Assembly (NCBI GenBank): GCA_914767715.1
Contig: OU612066.1
Coordinates: 17,615,001-17,675,000 of the forward strand
Direction of reading: 5' to 3'
DNA: 60,000 bases
Origin: Membranipora membranacea
Lineage: Eukaryota > Bryozoa > Gymnolaemata > Cheilostomatida > Membraniporidae
Each line of letters begins with the position of its first letter. The stretch's first letter is position 1. The translations under genes and the position numbers were made by a program. This document shows positions 24,198 through 36,479 of this stretch, piece after piece. A model generated the notes under the pieces. That model was not told where the DNA came from and searched no databases. It worked only from the letters and a program-made list of their open reading frames with translations.

Positions 24198-24755
24198 TAG
24201 CCTGGGAAGGCTGTCTTGTCGGGGAGGGTGGGTTTAGAGAGGGGACAGCCTGGGTGAATCCGTCGTGACCTCTTCAAGGCCACGACACAGACCTGTCTAT
24301 TTTCATAAATTCGGATTTACGATCCAGACTGGAGCCAACTAACACAAATATCTTTATTAGTTTGACCAAGGACTAGTCTTTGGTGTGACATTTGATTTTT
24401 CTTCTTATCCCATGTGATTTCCTGTCCATTTGGCATGTCATACTGTTTGTATAACTACTACTTACTTAGGCTTAGGTAGTAGAGATTGGCAGTGGAGTGA
24501 AGAAAATTTATTTACTTAAATTTTTCAGCATCGTGATCAACAATAGACATCGATACACAGACATCAACTAAGTCTTTTTCTATATTGAGCTCACATGACT
24601 AATAGACCATAGAATAAAATCGGACAACTCTTATTTTTTCTGAATTCACAACTATTGCAATTCATTTATGAGTTGTCCTCTCTTACCAAATAGATTCACC
24701 CAGGCTGTCAAACTTCCCCACCCACCACCCCCGACACGACAGCTTGCCCAGGCTA
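24198..24755. mobile_element. TIR transposon with 9-bp target duplication
   Basis: Ends TAGCCTGGGAAGGCTGTC and, reversed, TAGCCTGGGCAAGCTGTC; the inverted repeats extend about 70 bp to CAGCCTGGGTGAATC. The 9-bp GCTTAGTGT occurs at 24189-24197 and 24756-24764. Nine-base duplications with longish inverted repeats fit Mutator-like elements, but the superfamily is not certain. The 558-bp element has no transposase. Confidence 0.8.
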
Positions 24756-25200
24756 GCTTAGTGTTATGTCCTAGACCTAGGCCTGTTATCATGACCTTTC
24801 ATAGCATAGGCTAATTATGAAGGTCTATATAGGAATATTCGGCTATGATTGTGTATACCACTAAACAATAGAGAATATACAATAGACTAACTGCATCAAA
24901 TAATAGCAGGGCTTTCATAGGCTGAGAAGGTTCACTGCCACCAATTCAGAGCAGAGCAGATCATGTTTCTAGGATTATTGATGGGTAGTAAGCTGTATTT
25001 GACTCATGTTTCACCCCAATCAAATGTGTGTTCAACTGATAAAAAAAACCAGAAGTCTCTGGATGCACTATGATCGAAGATATCAATAACTTACTTTTAG
25101 CACTTGTGAAGTATTTGGAGCATATATTTTTGCTTTTGAGGCTTGCTACCCCTTCACATGGACAATGTTTTGGAAAAGTAAAACATGTGAAAATACCGTA

Positions 25201-25436
25201 GACTTAATAATGAACCTAGCACTTAATTGTGGGGCAATGTTACGTCATTGGAAGGTGTAGAAGCAATGATGCTATCATTGATTTACTGTCCGAAATCACG
25301 GTTTTTGTTCATTTTCGGACAGTAAATCAATGATAGCATCATTGCCTCTACACCTTCCAATGACGTTACGTTGCCCCACAATTAAGTGCCTCACTTCAGC
25401 TGTATTAAGTGTCCTGTCTAGGTTTATTATTAAGTC
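25201..25436. mobile_element. Near-perfect palindrome flanked by TA
   Basis: The arms pair from GACTTAATAATGAACCTAG inward through CACTTAATTGTGGGGCAA, AATGATGCTATCATTGATTT and TACTGTCCGAAA around a short loop near 25293-25312. The right arm has an extra insertion of about 27 bp at 25390-25417. TA flanks both ends, as in Tc1/mariner-type MITEs. No coding capacity. Confidence 0.8.
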
Positions 25437-25639
25437 TATGGAAATTACCTACAACATGTGCTCTATCCAATGAGCATAGTTTGGGGCACAAGAGAGCACC
25501 CTTACAATATTTCCTTGAGCCAGCAAAGCAATTAGCAACAAAATACACACGTGCTTTGATATTCACATCATCAATAACACTACTATCAGGTATCCTGGAC
25601 ATGTTGTGCTAAAATAGTGTCCAGTAAATGGCTCTCTGC

Positions 25640-26000
25640 AAATGAAAATACATATCCAGCGGTGCTAACTGGCCATCCACTTCACCTTGTATCAATCTCA
25701 AAATGTGACTATCGCAAACCCATCTGGATGTCTATCTGGCAACTACCAGATATCCACGTGGCATCCGGTTATTGCGTTATCGGCATTCGGATGGACGCCC
25801 CGATGATTAGTATCTACCTCTGTTACAAACCCACCTGCCTTTGTCAAATTAGTGTCCGGGTGCCTTTTATGCAACCGGATGTACAGTGCCTATTTGGCAG
25901 CTGCCGCTGATGAACATCCGAATAGGTTCTTAGCGGAGCAAATGCGGGCATCCGGCGGTTGCTAATAAAATAGGCATCCAGATAAGTTCTTAAGTAACGC
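25640..26000. repeat. CATCCGGATG-rich repeat
   Basis: Short phrases such as GGCATCCGG, CATTCGGATG, CTATTTGGCA and GTTCTTAGCGGAGCA recur here in both orientations. The same phrases make up the hairpins at 29646-29737 and 43631-43722, so this is probably a longer or degraded relative of them. Confidence 0.45.
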
Positions 26001-26260
26001 GGCAGCACATGGGTTGAACCCACTAAGGGTACCCTTGATTAAAATATCACATCTTCTCCAAGTTCGTTGGAGTCGATTCATACATCATGATGGTTTGAAC
26101 CGCCGGGTCCTTCTGGTTACTCATGTAACTTTAAATCATCATTACATAATTAAGTACAGTTGCGCTTACCCTTTACCAGTGGTTCCTATGTATTGTAGCA
26201 ATGGGTGGATTGTGTATACCCACAAATGAGCGTAGCATAGGTGGAGACCTGTGTGCTACA

Positions 26261-28081
26261 CATAGAGTTATTATATACTCTAGAGTGGACAATGTGTACA
26301 AAAATAGCATCAGTTTTTGTCCTACTTAATTTTTGCGGAATCCATGACGCGACGCAATCTGGTTGTACATGGCTAGTGCCTGTATCATATAATTTATCAT
26401 TGAGAATTTAGGAATCGGGTATGAAAATTTAAGTTTTAGAGCGCTTATAGCCATTTTTTCGGAAAAATTTTCATGGCCCACTATGTGGAACACTTGTAGG
26501 TATTTTCACTTGCAGCCATTGGAAAATTTTTTTATGATTCCCCATCAAAATAAGCCAAAACTCCAACCGCAAATACATCATTGTGACGAAAGAAATTACC
26601 GGGATAGCTTGTTTTTTCTACTGCCACTTGCCAGCCATATAAGCTGTGTCCCGTCTCTCTTGCTCATATGTTCCACATTCAGTGGGTTTTTTTTATTTTT
26701 GATTAAATGAAGTACGAGTAGCCTGTGAACAAGTGATCGGAGGTGTAAAAGTTTGCAGCTTGCCTCATTTTCAGTCACAGTGTACATAAAGTCCGGATTC
26801 AGATTTGCTCTCCAGATAACATTACTTTATTGAAGATATTATAATAAGTTTTTTTGTTTCTTATGTCAAAGAAGATCAATTAAGATTGGTGCTAAAATCA
26901 GATGTGGTGTTTCTGTCAGTCCTCATTGCTCATTAGATCACTTTCTGCCTCTCTTATACTTTTATAGCATCAATCCATTTCTGACGGAGAATCACAGCTG
27001 TATGAAATACTAACTCTGGTCATTTCAAAGGATTGCACACTACTACACTAATCCCCCTGCCCTCAAAACTATGCAAACAAATACACATATATACCTCAAC
27101 TGCCAGTGCCTTGACTGGAGTGTATACAAAATATTCTTTATGATGCTGAAGTTGCCATCTCAACTAATTTACAACACAAACAAACAACCATAGTCATAAT
27201 AAACATACCAGAAAATTGTATCAAACATCCACAACGACCGACCGCTCTGAAGCAAATGGTCCCTTATTTCAAGTATGGTGAGAAATCAGAAATATCCGTC
27301 AACTTAAAATGTCACCTTAGTGAGTGTTTGTTCTGTAAAATATGGAGTCAGTCTGGATAGGTATGTGAGTTTTCCATTCAAAGATTCACTTGATACTCAG
27401 CGACTTATCAAATACGAAATGCATTCATTTATATGCTTTCAAAACCTGCTGTGTATGGTTGAATGGTTTTGCGAATTCAAAAACTAGAGGACACCACCAG
27501 AAAGGGAATTAGTGCTCTAAATGACATAGCCAAATCTAAACGCCGAATCTTAGTCAGAACCGTATGTAAATTGCTTCTGCAAATGGCGGAACTTAGAGGC
27601 CGCCTTTTAACCTCCAGTCAGTTTTTCCACAAGCTATGTGTACACCTTGTACTGAACAAATAACATTAACTGACTTGATGGCTAACATATGACTAAAAGA
27701 GACCGAATACAACTTATGGTTGGGAGAAACGTGGAAAAAACAAGCTAGCCCGGTAATTTTTTTTCATCACAATGATGTCTTTGCGGTTGGGGTTTTGGCT
27801 TATTTTGATGGGAAAACATAGAACAATTTTCCAATGGCTGCAAGTGAAAATACCTACAAGTGTTTCACATGGTGTGACATGAAAATTTTTTCGCAAAAAT
27901 GGCTATAAGCGCTCTAAAACATAAATTGTCATGCTCAATTCCTATATTCTCAATGATAAGTTATATGATACAGGCACTAGCCATGCACAACCAGATTGCG
28001 TCGCGTCATGGATTTCGCAATAATTAAGTAGGACGTTTTGAGCACTGCATTGTCCACTCTAGAGTATATAATAACTCTATG
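26261..28081. mobile_element. hAT-like element with long inverted repeats, 1.8 kb
   Basis: Inverted arms of about 370 bp (26261-26640 and 27710-28081), starting CATAGAGTTATTATATACTC, are flanked by an exact 8-bp duplication GTGCTACA (26253-26260 and 28082-28089). It is inserted in a reversed copy of the dispersed repeat described at 14366-15900. The middle (26640-27710) has no open frame longer than about 66 codons and no recognisable transposase, so the element is nonautonomous or dead. Confidence 0.85.
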
Positions 28082-28114
28082 GTGCTACAGGACAGCTATC
28101 AAACAGTTGGCCAA

Positions 28115-28330
28115 ACAATCATCACACATATCCAACACTTATCAGACAAGCAAACTTTGCCTGCCATTGTACTCCTTTGCTCACCAAACAAAAGGCCTTT
28201 TCTTTTACATGTCTCATAGTGTCTTAGGACATGAGTGTCTAAAGAGGGGTTCCCAGACCAAGGAGTACTCCTTGCCCAGACATCATTCCCCGGGTCCTGT
28301 CCAACATACTACTTCTACTACTAGTACAGC
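28115..28330 (-). repeat. Reversed fragment of the 14-kb dispersed repeat
   Basis: GCAAACTTTGCCTGCCATTG and ACCAAACAAAAGGCCTTTT match, in reverse, the units at 14040-14365. Together with 26165-26255 it forms the split host of the hAT-like element. The 115-codon frame at 28038-28385 is a shadow. Confidence 0.65.
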
Positions 28331-29645
28331 ACAACTGTCTGTTCTTTATGGTGCAAACAAACAGCAAGGATTTAGCTCTGATTAATTAATGCCAGTGAGT
28401 TGAATAATAATAGTAATGACAAATAAAGGAGTGAAAGTCTTTTACTCCTTTGACAAATATTGCAATTTAAGTAGATTCACGATGACATCTAGACCATGCT
28501 GCACTAAAAACCCCTCCTGATGCCTTTTTGTTACCTCGTATAAATATGTGCAAATATGTATAGTCCGTATGTTGTAGTGGCCCGACTTCAGCGACTGGAA
28601 CTTAATACTTTCAATAGTCTGTGCAAGGAGTTAGACATCTGGTCTGTGTAATGATGTTAATACCCAATGGGCCCAATCATATTGGTTGTAACTCTTTGAT
28701 CTGCTAGCTGTTTGAGTTTTGACACTTTCAACCACAAAAATGTCTTTCATGAAAAGGTAACTCCAAAATCGGTATCCCACCCTCCCTGGTTGAGCGGCAG
28801 TGGACAACACTCAAATACCCAAAACTGAGACCAATTTACAGATAATTTTGTTTTGATATATCTCACACTGAATAATGGTCCTGGATCCCCTGGTTCTGTG
28901 GTCACTCAAATAATGGCAGTCACTCAATTGGACTACTTGAGCTGTTGACACTAAAACAATAAATTTTGATTTGATCAATGGCAAATCTTGAAGATCTCAA
29001 TCCCGCCTAAAATGCAGTTGAATTTCTCTAAACAAAATTTCAGATTTATTCCAGCGCTGTCCCATGGACTTTGGCAGAAATGGGGAAGGTCAAAAAGCGC
29101 TGGTGCACATTTCAAATGTTAGGCTATCTGTATATGAAATATCGGATCTATTACCAATAACTTATGTTCATTCATTGAGCAAGATTTGAAGATATCCCTC
29201 TTCTTTTGCTGTGAAGAACATGTCATACCAACACAGATATAGCATCTGTAGAAAACTTTCAAATGACATATTCCCTCAATCCTGAGGGTCAATAATTGAT
29301 AAATGATTTCAGAGAATGAAAAATTGGAAAGGCTCCTTTTATGAAGTTATATGCGCTGAACGTTTTATGTAAAAAGTGGGGATTTAAAATTTTTGACTGT
29401 TGTTGAATCTGACTTTCAACTGTTTCATCTCTTTCCAACTGCTGATCAAAATAAGGGAATGTACTTTTATCCTTTAAGACAAATATTTTTTCTGATAATT
29501 GTTCAGGTCAATATATCATGCTGATAGATAACAGTGAAATAGTACAGTGATACTAGAACTAAGCACCAGGGTCCCTAGACCTGTCATATGCGCTAACAGC
29601 ACAATTGCAAGCTCTCAAAAGAAAAAGTGGAATAAATTCTGATAC

Positions 29646-29737
29646 CTATTTGGCAACCGGCGGTTATCCGAGTGCTAACCGAATGCCTATCAGGCGACCA
29701 TCGGATGCCATGCCGACATCTGGCGTTTGCCAAATAG
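29646..29737. repeat. Short hairpin, CTATTTGGCAA ends
   Basis: CTATTTGGCAA at the left pairs with TTGCCAAATAG at the right, enclosing GC-rich CCGGCGG and CATCGGATG phrases. The same hairpin lies at 43631-43722 in the ZNF-5 unit. Confidence 0.65.
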
Positions 29738-30149
29738 GCATCCGGATGAATTCTTAGCGCAGAAGGGGTCGGATTGCTCTTTTCATGATAACTGATGATA
29801 GTTAAATCACATAAAATTATAGCTGACTGACGGGACCGTCGTTAAATTAATCTTTCATTCTGTTTAAAAGAAAAAGACTGATAACGTTGTGTAAATTTAT
29901 TTTTTGAAACATCATAAACGCAGGCAAATAGGAGCAAATATGATTTTGGTAGACTGCAATATACCCAGCTTGTATGTGTATATGAATTGTCCTGTAACTA
30001 CAGCATGGACTGTTCACAGCTTTCATGGTGATTGCAATTTCGGTTTTAAAATCTTACAATAATTTGGAAATTTACAACTTTTAAAATTACACTTATCATA
30101 ATACAGGTTTTACAAAATGACTGGTTGACTACATGGGGATAGAAATTGA

Positions 30150-30405
30150 AGGCAAGCATTGAGTTTTTCTCCTGTGTGTGTCCTCCTGTGTGTGTCCTCA
30201 TGTGTCATGTCGGGTCATACATCGCTCTGCTGCGCTGCTGAAAAGGCAGTGTGGACAAGCGAATAGTTTTTCTCAGGTATGTCTGAGAATGTCGAGAGTC
30301 ATAGGTTTTAGATATCGGCTTCTATCAGATCATTCAGGGCAAGCCAACGCTTTCTCTCTGCTACGGGTAATAGTGCCCAACTCATACTCGATTGACGGCG
30401 GTCTT
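30150..30405 (-). pseudogene. Dead fingers 3' of ZNF-3
   Basis: Beyond the stop codon the minus strand still encodes, in another frame, pieces such as KLFACPHCLFSSAAERCMTR and RTHTGEKLNAC, plus a degraded finger with LACPE. They are interrupted by stops and frame changes. Equivalent remains lie 3' of ZNF-4 (37620-37810), ZNF-5 (44130-44379) and ZNF-6 (57375-57537). Confidence 0.7.
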
Positions 30406-32372
30406 TTATAGTTTTTCCTCAGAATGTTTCAGCATATGCACTTTCAAACTCCTGTGTTCTATGGTTCTATAAGGGCATTTAGGGCAAGCAAATGGTTTTT
30501 CTCCTTCAGGCCTATGTGTTAGAATGTGTTGTTTCATATGTGACTGTTTATGGCTTCTATAAGGGCATTCAGGGCAAGAGAACGGTTTTTCTCCAGTATG
30601 AGTAAAAATGTGAGTTTTTAAATTTGATTGTTGCGTGGTTCTATAAGGGCATTCGGTGCAAGCGAATGGTTTTTCACCAGTATGTGTCCTCATATGGCGC
30701 ATCAGTTGCGATTTATATTGGGTTGTATATTTGCAGTATTTACACTTCTTCTTTTTTCCTCTCAAGTGCTCAGAATTCCGCTCTAGATCTGGATATGACC
30801 GGGTCAGGGTATTATCAGACTCTATCTGCATATCATGTGGAAGCTCTGTTTTAATCTGCAATGGCTGTTTCGGACCGTCATCAAGTGTTTCACCATCATT
30901 ATACTCTTCTGCTACATCGGCATCGTTATCAGTGGTTTGTGAGTATTCTGAGTCACCAGTTAGGCTAGCATCAAACTTCGCGGTAAATTCTACCTTAATA
31001 GCGTCCACATTTGCTGCAGACTCCATCACTGTTATTGTATTAGATGTTAGAACGCCGTGTGAGTGCACTGCAGCATGGTCGTTAATTATTGGTATACTGT
31101 CTGTATGGTTAGATTGTATCGTCTCTTCTGGAGACTGACATATACTGCAGTCTTCATCCTGCGCAGCTTCTGTTAAGAAATATAAACACTATAAACTCAA
31201 CTTAAAATGGAAGTGTCAGCCCATAGTTTTTCATGTTTAAATCTGCTTCTAGTCTGGTATCCATCCGAACATTTGGGCCCAATTCTGTATACTAGGATAG
31301 CAGAGTATTTCAAGATGGTGAATAACAGACAAGCTGTATGCTGTTTCATTTCTGACAAGGCACTTTGGGCAAACAAAAACATTAGGTTGGTATATATTCA
31401 GAGTATTAACACTTCATTGCCCCGGCAGGTGAATCATAGACCTATAGACAAGACTGGAAATGACTTTATGCGCATAGAATGACCTCACCATCAGATTAGA
31501 ACTTTGAATCCCAAAGGCGTGATCAAAGTCAAAAAGAGCTCTTATTAAGTAAGAAAAATACTCGTTTCTGCAAGACAATTCAGTTCAGTCATTGATTGAA
31601 TTGGTATCCAACATGAAATTGTTACATTCTGATAATCATCCTGATAATTAGTCATCCTGATAATTAGTCTGGGAATCAGGCGTTTGATATTGTTTCCGTG
31701 GTGTTATCTACTCAAGTACCAGTATTGTGCATTTCTGAATAGACCCATATGCTGGTGTTGTGGTTTTGTTTTTGATTGACTGAGGAGTTTTGGGTTGTTG
31801 TTTGGAGTTGTCCACACAACCAACCTGGATAGATAACTTCAAATCGTTGGACTGAATCCCAGTCTACCTGATAACCGATTCTGTTGCAAAATTATAGCAT
31901 AACTACATATTCACGGTGACTACTAACCAGTTTATTTTTAATCTGAAATTACCTTTGATGAGATTCCTAAAATTGACTTCTAGCTGTTTCTGTATATTGA
32001 GAGATAGTCCACCATGTAGTGAGAGTATATCATTACTACCATCCCCACACTTTGAGGCTAAGAATGCGACCTGGTATCCTTGTTGGCGCACTGACTCAAC
32101 CTAGAGAAGTTTGATAAGCAAGGTACCTCATAACAATACCACAATTCACTGTAATTATATCAACGTTTCCAAATTTATCTTGACCTCTGGTCTCGAGTTT
32201 ATTTAGATGAAATGTAATAATTCACTCTTGTATTGATGTTGTTAGTATTATAGAACAACAAAAAAACAGAACGGAACCAGAAGAACAAAAAAATGTGAAA
32301 ACTCACCACTCCTGAGAGAAGCTGACTGATGAATGCTGAAAGTCTTTGTCCTGCTTCAGAGCTTGCCCCCAT
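30406..32372 (-). CDS. ZNF-3, four-finger C2H2 protein
   Basis: Coding exons about 32307-32372, 31953-32100 and 30406-31169, introns of about 206 and 783 bp; 325 residues. The family N-terminal module begins MGASSEAGQRLSAFISQLL. The acidic linker has single IKVE and IKTE motifs and a DDGPKQPLQIKTELPHD phrase shared with ZNF-4 and ZNF-6. Four fingers: CKYC, a CTEC finger with TTQQSNLKTH, a finger followed by the longer linker RPEGEKP, and a last finger with TIEHRSLKVH. Compared with ZNF-5 it lacks four fingers, with the join inside finger 2. The exon 1 edge is uncertain by one base. Confidence 0.8.
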
Positions 32373-33239
32373 GGTATGACCGAAGTCTACAAAATACAAT
32401 TTTGACATGTTTTAATCTGACTGAGAACACGTAGTGTGCCAAGTGCCCAGCAAAGAACACACTTTGTCACATATTGTTCAATTGGAGCCTGGGTATATAC
32501 ACATATAGGCATAGAGCCAATTCCTAACAGTGTTTTGTAAATATGTCATGGAGAAGCGTGAATATGCTAATGCCGAAGGTGAAGTGGAGAAAATGTTATG
32601 CTCATAGGAGGGGGTCAATGAGCAGCAGAGAATGCCAGACGAGGCTTGATCTCATAGCTCAGCATACCACATCATATTGTGATCACAAGCAAAAGACCAG
32701 ACTCGATTATCTGGTCTGCTAAAGAAAAAACAACTAAAACCCGAATTGATGGTGCCCTGGGAAGACAGTCTCCCAATAGCACATGAGAAAAGATTTACTA
32801 GGTATGACGATCTGGTGACACAATGCCAAGACAAATGTTGGAATTGAGAACTATTCGCAATAGAAAGTATGCTGCCTTGGATTTGCGGCTCGGTTAGCAA
32901 TCAAGTTTCTGACAAAAGTTTGGCTGTCAGACTGAGAACTCAAACAAGCCACATTAAGCTCAGTTTATGGGGCATGGAGTGCATCTGTATGGATTAATCA
33001 ACAATATTATGGGTAGACAACAGGGAAGTAATCCTAAAGCTTTTAGGCTTGGGCCTAATACATTTCTTTTGGATGTGGATTTGACCAGTATTTATTTCTG
33101 TAGTTATTGGAAGTAGGCGTTGAAGGCCTCTGTGATCCCACTTGGTGTGGTGATGAGGCAGGAGTAAGCCCTTAGGGTTCCAAAACCAGTTGTTTCAGTT
33201 TTTATGTTTTGGAGATAGCTTAAACAACCTCATATTAAA

Positions 33240-33385
33240 GGGGGGCTTCAGTTCAGATTCACTCACTCCCATCCCTATCCAGGTTTATAGATCAACCAAT
33301 TCCGATTCTGTACATGTGCTCATTTTTGGCGCCAAATACATCAGAAAGATTTGTTTACATTGATAAGGAAGAATTTGATGTCATC
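33240..33385 (+). repeat. Dispersed repeat fragment shared with ZNF-1 intron 1
   Basis: The phrase TACATGTGCTC, the preceding CCCATCCC and the following TTTGTTTACATTGATAAG match 13600-13745. Nature unknown; no coding capacity. Confidence 0.6.
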
Positions 33386-33699
33386 AATCAAAAAAAGTAA
33401 GTCTCATAAAAACAATCTTTGTCCATATTATTACTCCCTGCACAAGTAAACCCCTGAAGATGGACTACCAAGTCTCTACAATTTATGCTGGATCTGAATT
33501 ACAGTCCATCTTTAAGATTTTTTACAGTCTGACATGACATTTTGTAAATGGTTAGGCCGATCTCACTCATAATTATGAGCATTCTCTCAGTACTAATGTT
33601 ATTGCCCCAGCCTAAATACATATCAATCAATCCATATTTACATGATATCACCTGACATCATGCACACGAGCCGATTGTAGCACTGGTAAACATGAGTTA

Positions 33700-34225
33700 A
33701 AGACTTCGGAAGGACCACAGCAATAAATAGTCTGGCAGCTAGTTCAGCAGTAATTATGCATTATTTTCACATTTAGAAAATCCAGAGCACTTGTGGGTAA
33801 AAATTATGTGTAGTGTTAGTAATTGCCCTCCCTTCTCATCTAAGAGCTTTGAGGTATCTATGCGCCCTAGTGCTGTGCCAACATAATAAGCTTACACTTC
33901 AAAATACATTTAATTGCCATTATTTCCCACATAAGTCCAAATAAATATAGTTCCATTGTCAGGAGACATTTTACAACAGTAGATAACTTCATTTAATATT
34001 TTTTACAGTTGTCTCAAGTAGATAGAAGTATTAGCTTATTAGGTTGGCACAGCACTAGGGCGTATAAATACCTAATAGCTCTTGGATGAGAAGGGAGGAC
34101 AATCCCTAACACTACACATAATTTTTACCCAGAAGTGCTCTGAATTTTCTAAATGATAAAATATTGCATAATTACTGCAGAACTAGCTGCCAGACTATAT
34201 ATTGCTGTGGTCCTTCCGTAGTCTT
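33700..34225. mobile_element. Fold-back element, 526 bp, copy 2
   Basis: Same arms and interior as the element at 20635-21160, and the same total length. Its left flank is TA but its right flank is not, so its target duplication is lost or changed. Confidence 0.85.
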
Positions 34226-34588
34226 TCCATTAAAATAAGGTTCAAATAGGTGTATTTGATCGCCTGTGTATCTGCACTGGTAATAGCATGTTTACTGGGT
34301 GTATTATGACCCTGTCTAACCCAACATAGCCTACATGTTTCAGGTTTGAACTCAGTATAGTGTGTAGTAACTCATCCCAAAACTGCAATATTTACAAAAA
34401 TTATATGGCAAATTACTGCGAAATACGCCACCTTCCTTCGGGGTGTAGAGCTTAACTTATGATACTTATGACTTAATAGGCATTTAAATATTATTGATAC
34501 AATTTTGAACATGTTAAGAAAGCTTGTTCATATATTTAACAAAGATATATCTCTCTCTTCTGTAAATCTGATGTAAACTTTCAGTTTT

Positions 34589-34789
34589 CTATATGGATCC
34601 TTCATATAGAGTTACCTCCCTTGTTAAAACCAATGTGTAAACATGAGAGGTTAACTTTTCAATAGTACCTAGATTGTTATCAAAAATGGTTGAGTGCAAT
34701 CTCCAAACATCCCATCCTCCCTGTTGGTATGACTCTGCATCTTGAAGCCCAACCAGACAACGTCCAAACCACTGAGATACTTTACACAC
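34589..34789 (-). other. Candidate orphan exon, unknown
   Basis: A 66-codon open stretch with SQWFGRCLVGLQDAESYQQG and GGWDVWRLHSTIFDNN, preceded by an acceptor-like TTAATTACTCCAG. The composition looks protein-like rather than random, but no family is recognised. A truncated copy of its first bases follows the related segment at 42150. Confidence 0.25.
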
Positions 34790-35345
34790 AACCTGGAGTA
34801 ATTAAAATATTATTACACTCAACTAAGGCTTTCTGCATTGATAGCTACTGAGTCATCATCATAATAACTGTAGTGTATGCTATTCTCAACTGCATTTATT
34901 CCAGTCATTATCTCCTCCAGTCAGCACAATAGCACACTATTTAAGTTGTAACTTGGAAAAGGTGGGGTAAAAACATTGGCATAGCTTTCGGAACTGGCGC
35001 GTTCTGGGCTGTCGCTGACACATAGTCAGAAAACCCTGACTGGCATTCTGGGATGCCATCGGCTTAGCCGGGAAAACCCATGAGTGGTGGTATTCCACTA
35101 CATATATTGAGCTCATACAGATGGTCAACTGGTCATTACAATTCACTAGCTCACTTATCTGACCTCACAAGGTTACACACTTATCACACACCATTGGTAT
35201 CCATTCCATTCATACTCTCACCTGGTCATATTGACAGACACACTCGACATCTATTACTCTGGTAATTATTATTTACACCTAAACCTTCTTGCATACTGAT
35301 ATAAATCTTAGCTGGGCTAAGTTGAACCACCTTGCGATTGCTTCC
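34790..35345 (-). repeat. Segment of about 560 bp, second copy inverted at 41590-42150
   Basis: CTTAGCTGGGCTAAGTTGAA, GGTTTTCCCGGCTAAGC and the rest match 41590-42150 in opposite orientation. Both copies contain a CRVCLS(V/I)-type open stretch that is broken here. It may be a mobile element or fragments of an unknown gene. Confidence 0.6.
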
Positions 35346-36479
35346 AACATCGTATCACAACCACAGGATCACCATCACTAGCATTCAATTTACAGCTTAT
35401 ACTTATTTATAGTGACAGAGTGGATGATGGTAATAAATAACATTTACATATTTATATATGTTTTGAACATGGATTTACAGCCGTCTCTGATCTACAACAT
35501 TGGTGAATGTGTAGTAGGGGCATAGGCATCTGGAGTTACAAGCAGATGCCTATGACTACTATGAGTAGAGTAGTAGGGGGCCATCTTGCCTTGATGTTGT
35601 ATGAGAGTGAGTCACATTGGTCTGGTCTGCACAACACAATCCTCTACCATGGATCGATCTATGCCTACCCTATGAATGAGTGTTTCATAAAAGTTGGTTG
35701 GCAGTTGCTATGATGTAGAAATCAGATAAACAACGAATGCAGTCTGTACTATTGTGACTTGTCGACTTGAATAGAATTTTATAAGTGGTACTAGTTTAAA
35801 GCCAATTGGTCCAATCATACTAGTTGTAACACTTTGATCTGCTAGCAGTTCAAGTATTGCCATTTTCAACTTAAAAATCCTCAAAACTTGAACAGCTGTT
35901 AAGTCTTCCCTTACATGAGAAGGTGACTCCAGATGATTGAACAGCAGCCAGGGTATCCTGGCTAACTACCCTGTCTTGACAAGGCTATATACTGGCTAAC
36001 ATACACCATACCGTTTGGTACCTGAGACTAGGGTTTATACGTCAAGATATATTGTGCTGCATATACACAGTAGGACCAATATTACATAGGACATGTTAGA
36101 CATGTGAACAAAAAACAATCATCAAACATCAAAAACAAAGCCTGCCTGATTAATTCAATAAGTGTTGCCTGCTGTGGCGACATCAAAGGACAACTCCAGG
36201 GCTTATTCATGATGCTTCAATTAGCAATACATCCTTATACATATTAAGTCCCCTGTGCTTTTATTAAAAATCTAGAAGTTTGCTTATGAGCTCGGCCCCT
36301 CGGTATCATAACTAAGCTTTAGTACGTTGATATCCCACATAAGTACTCACATCGAAGACAGAGAGACCGTGCAATCATGACTTTGTCTTGACGACCGATA
36401 CTTAAATACCAAGGTATCCGAGTTCCGAAATGAGCATAACATTAACTATGTAAAAAAGTTTTTGGTGGGTTGATGTATT

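Larger units (their letters stand above)
28650..33180 (-). repeat. Segmental duplication unit carrying ZNF-3
   Basis: From 28650 this unit matches 42637 onward almost base for base through the gene, and is related to the units of ZNF-4 and ZNF-6. Order on the plus strand: a block with CCAATCATATTGGTTGTAAC, a CATCCGG hairpin (29646-29737), dead fingers (30150-30405), the gene, then a conserved block (32420-32930) with CAATTGGAGCCTGGGT and AGAAAGTATGCTGCCT. That last block looks like decayed coding sequence but was not identified. Confidence 0.8.
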
